Of a stretch of DNA of 6,718 bases, positions 5,276 through 6,718 are shown one piece after another. This DNA is from DATLZM01 sp035559315 (lineage in GTDB: Bacteria > Actinomycetota > UBA4738 > HRBIN12): assembly GCA_035559315.1 (NCBI GenBank), contig DATMBJ010000139.1:1-6718 (forward strand), in the 5' to 3' direction. Positions within the stretch are counted from its first letter, which is position 1. Each line of letters starts with the position of its first letter. The notes beneath the pieces were generated by a model. The model did no database searches. It was not told the origin of the DNA and saw only the letters and a program-made list of their open reading frames with translations. A program made the translations under genes and the position numbers.

Positions 5276-5767
5276 ATGCGAAGGAGAGCCCTGGCCCTGG
5301 GGGCCGTCGCCGTCGCCGCGCTCGTGGCGGCGGTCCTCGTGGTCGGCCCGGCCTCGGCGGGCCCGACCGTCCTCTCGGCGACGCTCACGGGCGCCGCGGA
5401 GGTGCCCGGGCCCGGCGACGACGACGGGACGGGGACCGCGACCGTGACCCTGGATCCCGCCGCCGGGACGGTCTGCTTCGAGCTCGGCTGGTCCAGGATC
5501 CGCGGGCCCTGGGGCGCCCACATCCACCGGGGGGCCGAGGGGGAGACCGGCGACATCGTGGTCGCGTTCTTCAACACCCGGGACCTGATCCCGATCCCCA
5601 AGACGATCACGTCGGTCTCCGGCTGCGTCCGGAACGTGGACGCCGCGGCGATCGATGCGATCGCGTCGGATCCCGGCGCCTACTACGTGAACGTCCACAA
5701 CCGGAGGTTCCCGGCCGGGGCGGTCCGCGGCCAGCTCGGCCCGGCCCCGTCGGGGCCCGGCTACTAG
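5276..5767 (+). CDS. Secreted CHRD-domain protein
   Basis: This is a 163-residue exported protein made of a signal peptide and one CHRD domain, the domain first described in chordin. The molecular role of CHRD proteins in bacteria is not established. Residues 1-28 are a typical Sec signal: MRRR, a hydrophobic Ala/Val/Leu core, then cleavage after ASA at 26-28. The mature part has the CHRD landmarks: LSATLTGAAEVPG near 33-45, AHIHRGAEGETGDIVVAFFN at 81-100, and YYVNVHNRRFPAGAVRGQL at 136-154. Cys67 and Cys117 are the only cysteines and may form a disulfide outside the cell. There is no lipobox, no transmembrane anchor and no sorting signal, so it is probably released. Its start is fixed by the strong ribosome binding site 5 nt upstream. 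It follows tetR in the same direction and converges on the amidohydrolase gene. Confidence 0.9.
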   Translation: MRRRALALGAVAVAALVAAVLVVGPASAGPTVLSATLTGAAEVPGPGDDDGTGTATVTLDPAAGTVCFELGWSRIRGPWGAHIHRGAEGETGDIVVAFFNTRDLIPIPKTITSVSGCVRNVDAAAIDAIASDPGAYYVNVHNRRFPAGAVRGQLGPAPSGPGY

Positions 5768-5772
5768 GGGGT

Positions 5773-5804
5773 GGCGCGGGGAGGGGGCCCCGCGCCCCCT
5801 CCCC
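5773..5804. terminator. Convergent-gene hairpin region with two mutually exclusive GC stems
   Basis: The 38-bp gap between two stop codons can fold two ways. Stem A pairs 5773-5781 (GGCGCGGGG) with 5788-5796, nine GC pairs and a 6-nt loop. Stem B pairs 5778-5787 (GGGGAGGGGG) with 5795-5804, ten pairs and a 7-nt loop. They share bases and cannot coexist. Neither has a U tract on either strand. It is likely a bidirectional terminator or 3'-end barrier for the CHRD and amidohydrolase genes; termination itself is inferred. Confidence 0.6.
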
Positions 5805-5805
5805 C

Positions 5806-6718
5806 TCACCCCAGCTCGTCCTTCACCACGGCCCCGCCCTTCATCACGAACGGGATCCGCTCGAGGACGCTCACCTCCGCCAGGGGGTCGGCCGCGACCG
5901 CGACGAGGTCGGCGAACCGGCCGGCCTCGAGGCTCCCCACCCGGTCCTCCCATCCCAGGAGCTCGGCCGCCACCGCGGTCGCCGACCGGATCGCCTGCAT
6001 CGGGGTCATCCCGCACCGGACCATGGAGGCGAACTGCCGGGCGTTCCACCCGTGGGGGAAGATCCCGGCGTCGGTCCCGAACGCGATCCGGACCCCCGCC
6101 TCCAGGGCCCGGCGGAACCCACGCCGCTGCGCCTCGGTGGTCTCCTCGTTCTTCCGGAGGATCTCCTCGGGCCAGCCGCGGCGCCGGCCCTCCTCCGCGA
6201 TGAAGTCGCCGTTGTAGACGTCGGCCACGAGGAACGCGCCCCGCTCGAGCAGGAGCTCGATCCCCCGGTCGTCGAGGAGCGAGCCGTGCTCGATCGAGCG
6301 GACCCCGGCGCGCACCGCCCGCGCGATCCCCTCGGCCCCGTGGGCGTGGGCGGCGACGGGGGCACCGTAGAGGGCGGCCTCCTCGACCGCCGCCCGGAGC
6401 TCCGCCTCGGAGTACTCCGGCGCGCCCGGCACCGTGCCCCGGGTCATCACGGCGCCGGTGGCGATCACCTTCACCAGGTCCGCGCCCCGGTGGAGGATCT
6501 CCCGCACCGCCCGGCGCACCTCGTCGGCGGAGTCGGCGACCCCGAACCGGAGCTCCCGGGGGACCTCCACGTCCGGGGCGACCGGCGGGATGTCCCCGCC
6601 GCCCGCGGAGACCGTGACGTAGGCGCCGGCGCAGGCCATCCGGGGTCCCGGGGTCCACCCGGCGTCGATCGCCCGCCGCAGCGCGACGTCCACGAAGGCC
6701 CGGAACGTGCCGACGTCG
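5806..6718 (-). CDS. Amidohydrolase family protein (prolidase / imidazolonepropionase-like), N-terminus outside the window
   Basis: This is a metal-dependent hydrolase of the amidohydrolase superfamily, nearest to the group often annotated as Xaa-Pro dipeptidase or imidazolonepropionase-like. The C-terminal 303 residues are visible; the first visible residues DVGTFRAF probably follow the conserved TVRD strand. The missing upstream part should hold the HxH metal motif. Seen are the lysine of LVKVIATGAVMT (likely carbamylated metal bridge), the histidines of AAHAHG and SIEHGS, and the aspartate of FGTDAG, then the closing LEAGRFADLVAVAADPL segment that returns to the small beta domain. No signal peptide can be judged because the start is absent. 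A GTG at 6693 should not be taken as the start, since the reading frame and similarity run past the edge. It converges on the CHRD gene across 38 bp. Substrate cannot be named. Confidence 0.9.
   Translation of the reverse strand, partial: DVGTFRAFVDVALRRAIDAGWTPGPRMACAGAYVTVSAGGGDIPPVAPDVEVPRELRFGVADSADEVRRAVREILHRGADLVKVIATGAVMTRGTVPGAPEYSEAELRAAVEEAALYGAPVAAHAHGAEGIARAVRAGVRSIEHGSLLDDRGIELLLERGAFLVADVYNGDFIAEEGRRRGWPEEILRKNEETTEAQRRGFRRALEAGVRIAFGTDAGIFPHGWNARQFASMVRCGMTPMQAIRSATAVAAELLGWEDRVGSLEAGRFADLVAVAADPLAEVSVLERIPFVMKGGAVVKDELG

Noticed and set aside
5142..5447. A 101-codon plus-strand frame starting at a GTG inside the end of tetR
   Set aside because: Pro/Arg-rich shadow in another frame, overlapping the CHRD signal peptide and without protein features.
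5767..5787. G-runs after the CHRD stop as a G-quadruplex
   Set aside because: Only three runs of at least three Gs are present before the C-rich part; the perfect hairpins explain the G-richness better.
4484..6658. A 724-codon open frame on the minus strand across tetR, the CHRD gene and the amidohydrolase
   Set aside because: It is a shadow of the three well-supported genes; the amidohydrolase motifs are in another frame.
6434..6693. GTG at 6693 as the true start of the amidohydrolase, and a small plus-strand frame at 6434-6622
   Set aside because: The amidohydrolase frame and similarity continue to the window edge, and the expected HxH-containing N-terminal part is missing, so it is truncated by the window. 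The plus-strand frame is antisense shadow.

Overview
The window is very GC-rich, with third codon positions almost always G or C. It looks like a chromosomal segment from an actinomycetotal bacterium or a close relative. The reasons are the tig-clpP-clpX order, a ClpX N-terminus of the mycobacterial type, a ClpP active-site region (GQAASAAAVLL) of the actinobacterial type, a HisN-like phosphatase, and two genes that appear to be transcribed without a leader. The phylum is inferred from remembered family resemblance and no search was run. Because AT-poor DNA has few stop codons, many long open frames run antisense to the real genes; they are not annotated.

Left part (1-2324, minus strand): a protein-quality-control operon reading tig, clpP, clpX. 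Trigger factor meets polypeptides at the ribosome, ClpP is the protease chamber, and ClpX (87 N-terminal residues present) is the unfoldase that feeds it. tig and clpP overlap by four bases (GTGA). clpP and clpX are separated by 60 bp that hold a perfect GC hairpin.

Centre (2325-4388): a 52-bp divergent gap carries two back-to-back -10-like hexamers, each 7-8 nt from a start codon. One serves tig, and the other serves a HisN/inositol-monophosphatase family phosphatase on the plus strand. The 3' end of that gene overlaps by 73 bp the 3' end of a convergent Rieske mononuclear-iron oxygenase gene.

Right part (4389-6718): a TetR-family regulator diverges from the Rieske gene. The 77-bp gap between them contains a 21-bp imperfect palindrome directly next to the oxygenase start, so a regulator/target pair is likely. 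Downstream of tetR lies a small secreted CHRD-domain protein. A 38-bp gap that can fold into two mutually exclusive GC hairpins then separates it from a convergent, 5'-truncated amidohydrolase of the prolidase/imidazolonepropionase-like group.

No RNA gene, CRISPR array, insertion sequence or phage gene was seen, and no convincing new multi-gene system. The most interesting items are the paired leaderless promoters, the TetR-Rieske unit with a glutamate where most Rieske oxygenases have the bridging aspartate, and the switch-like hairpin pair between the last two genes.
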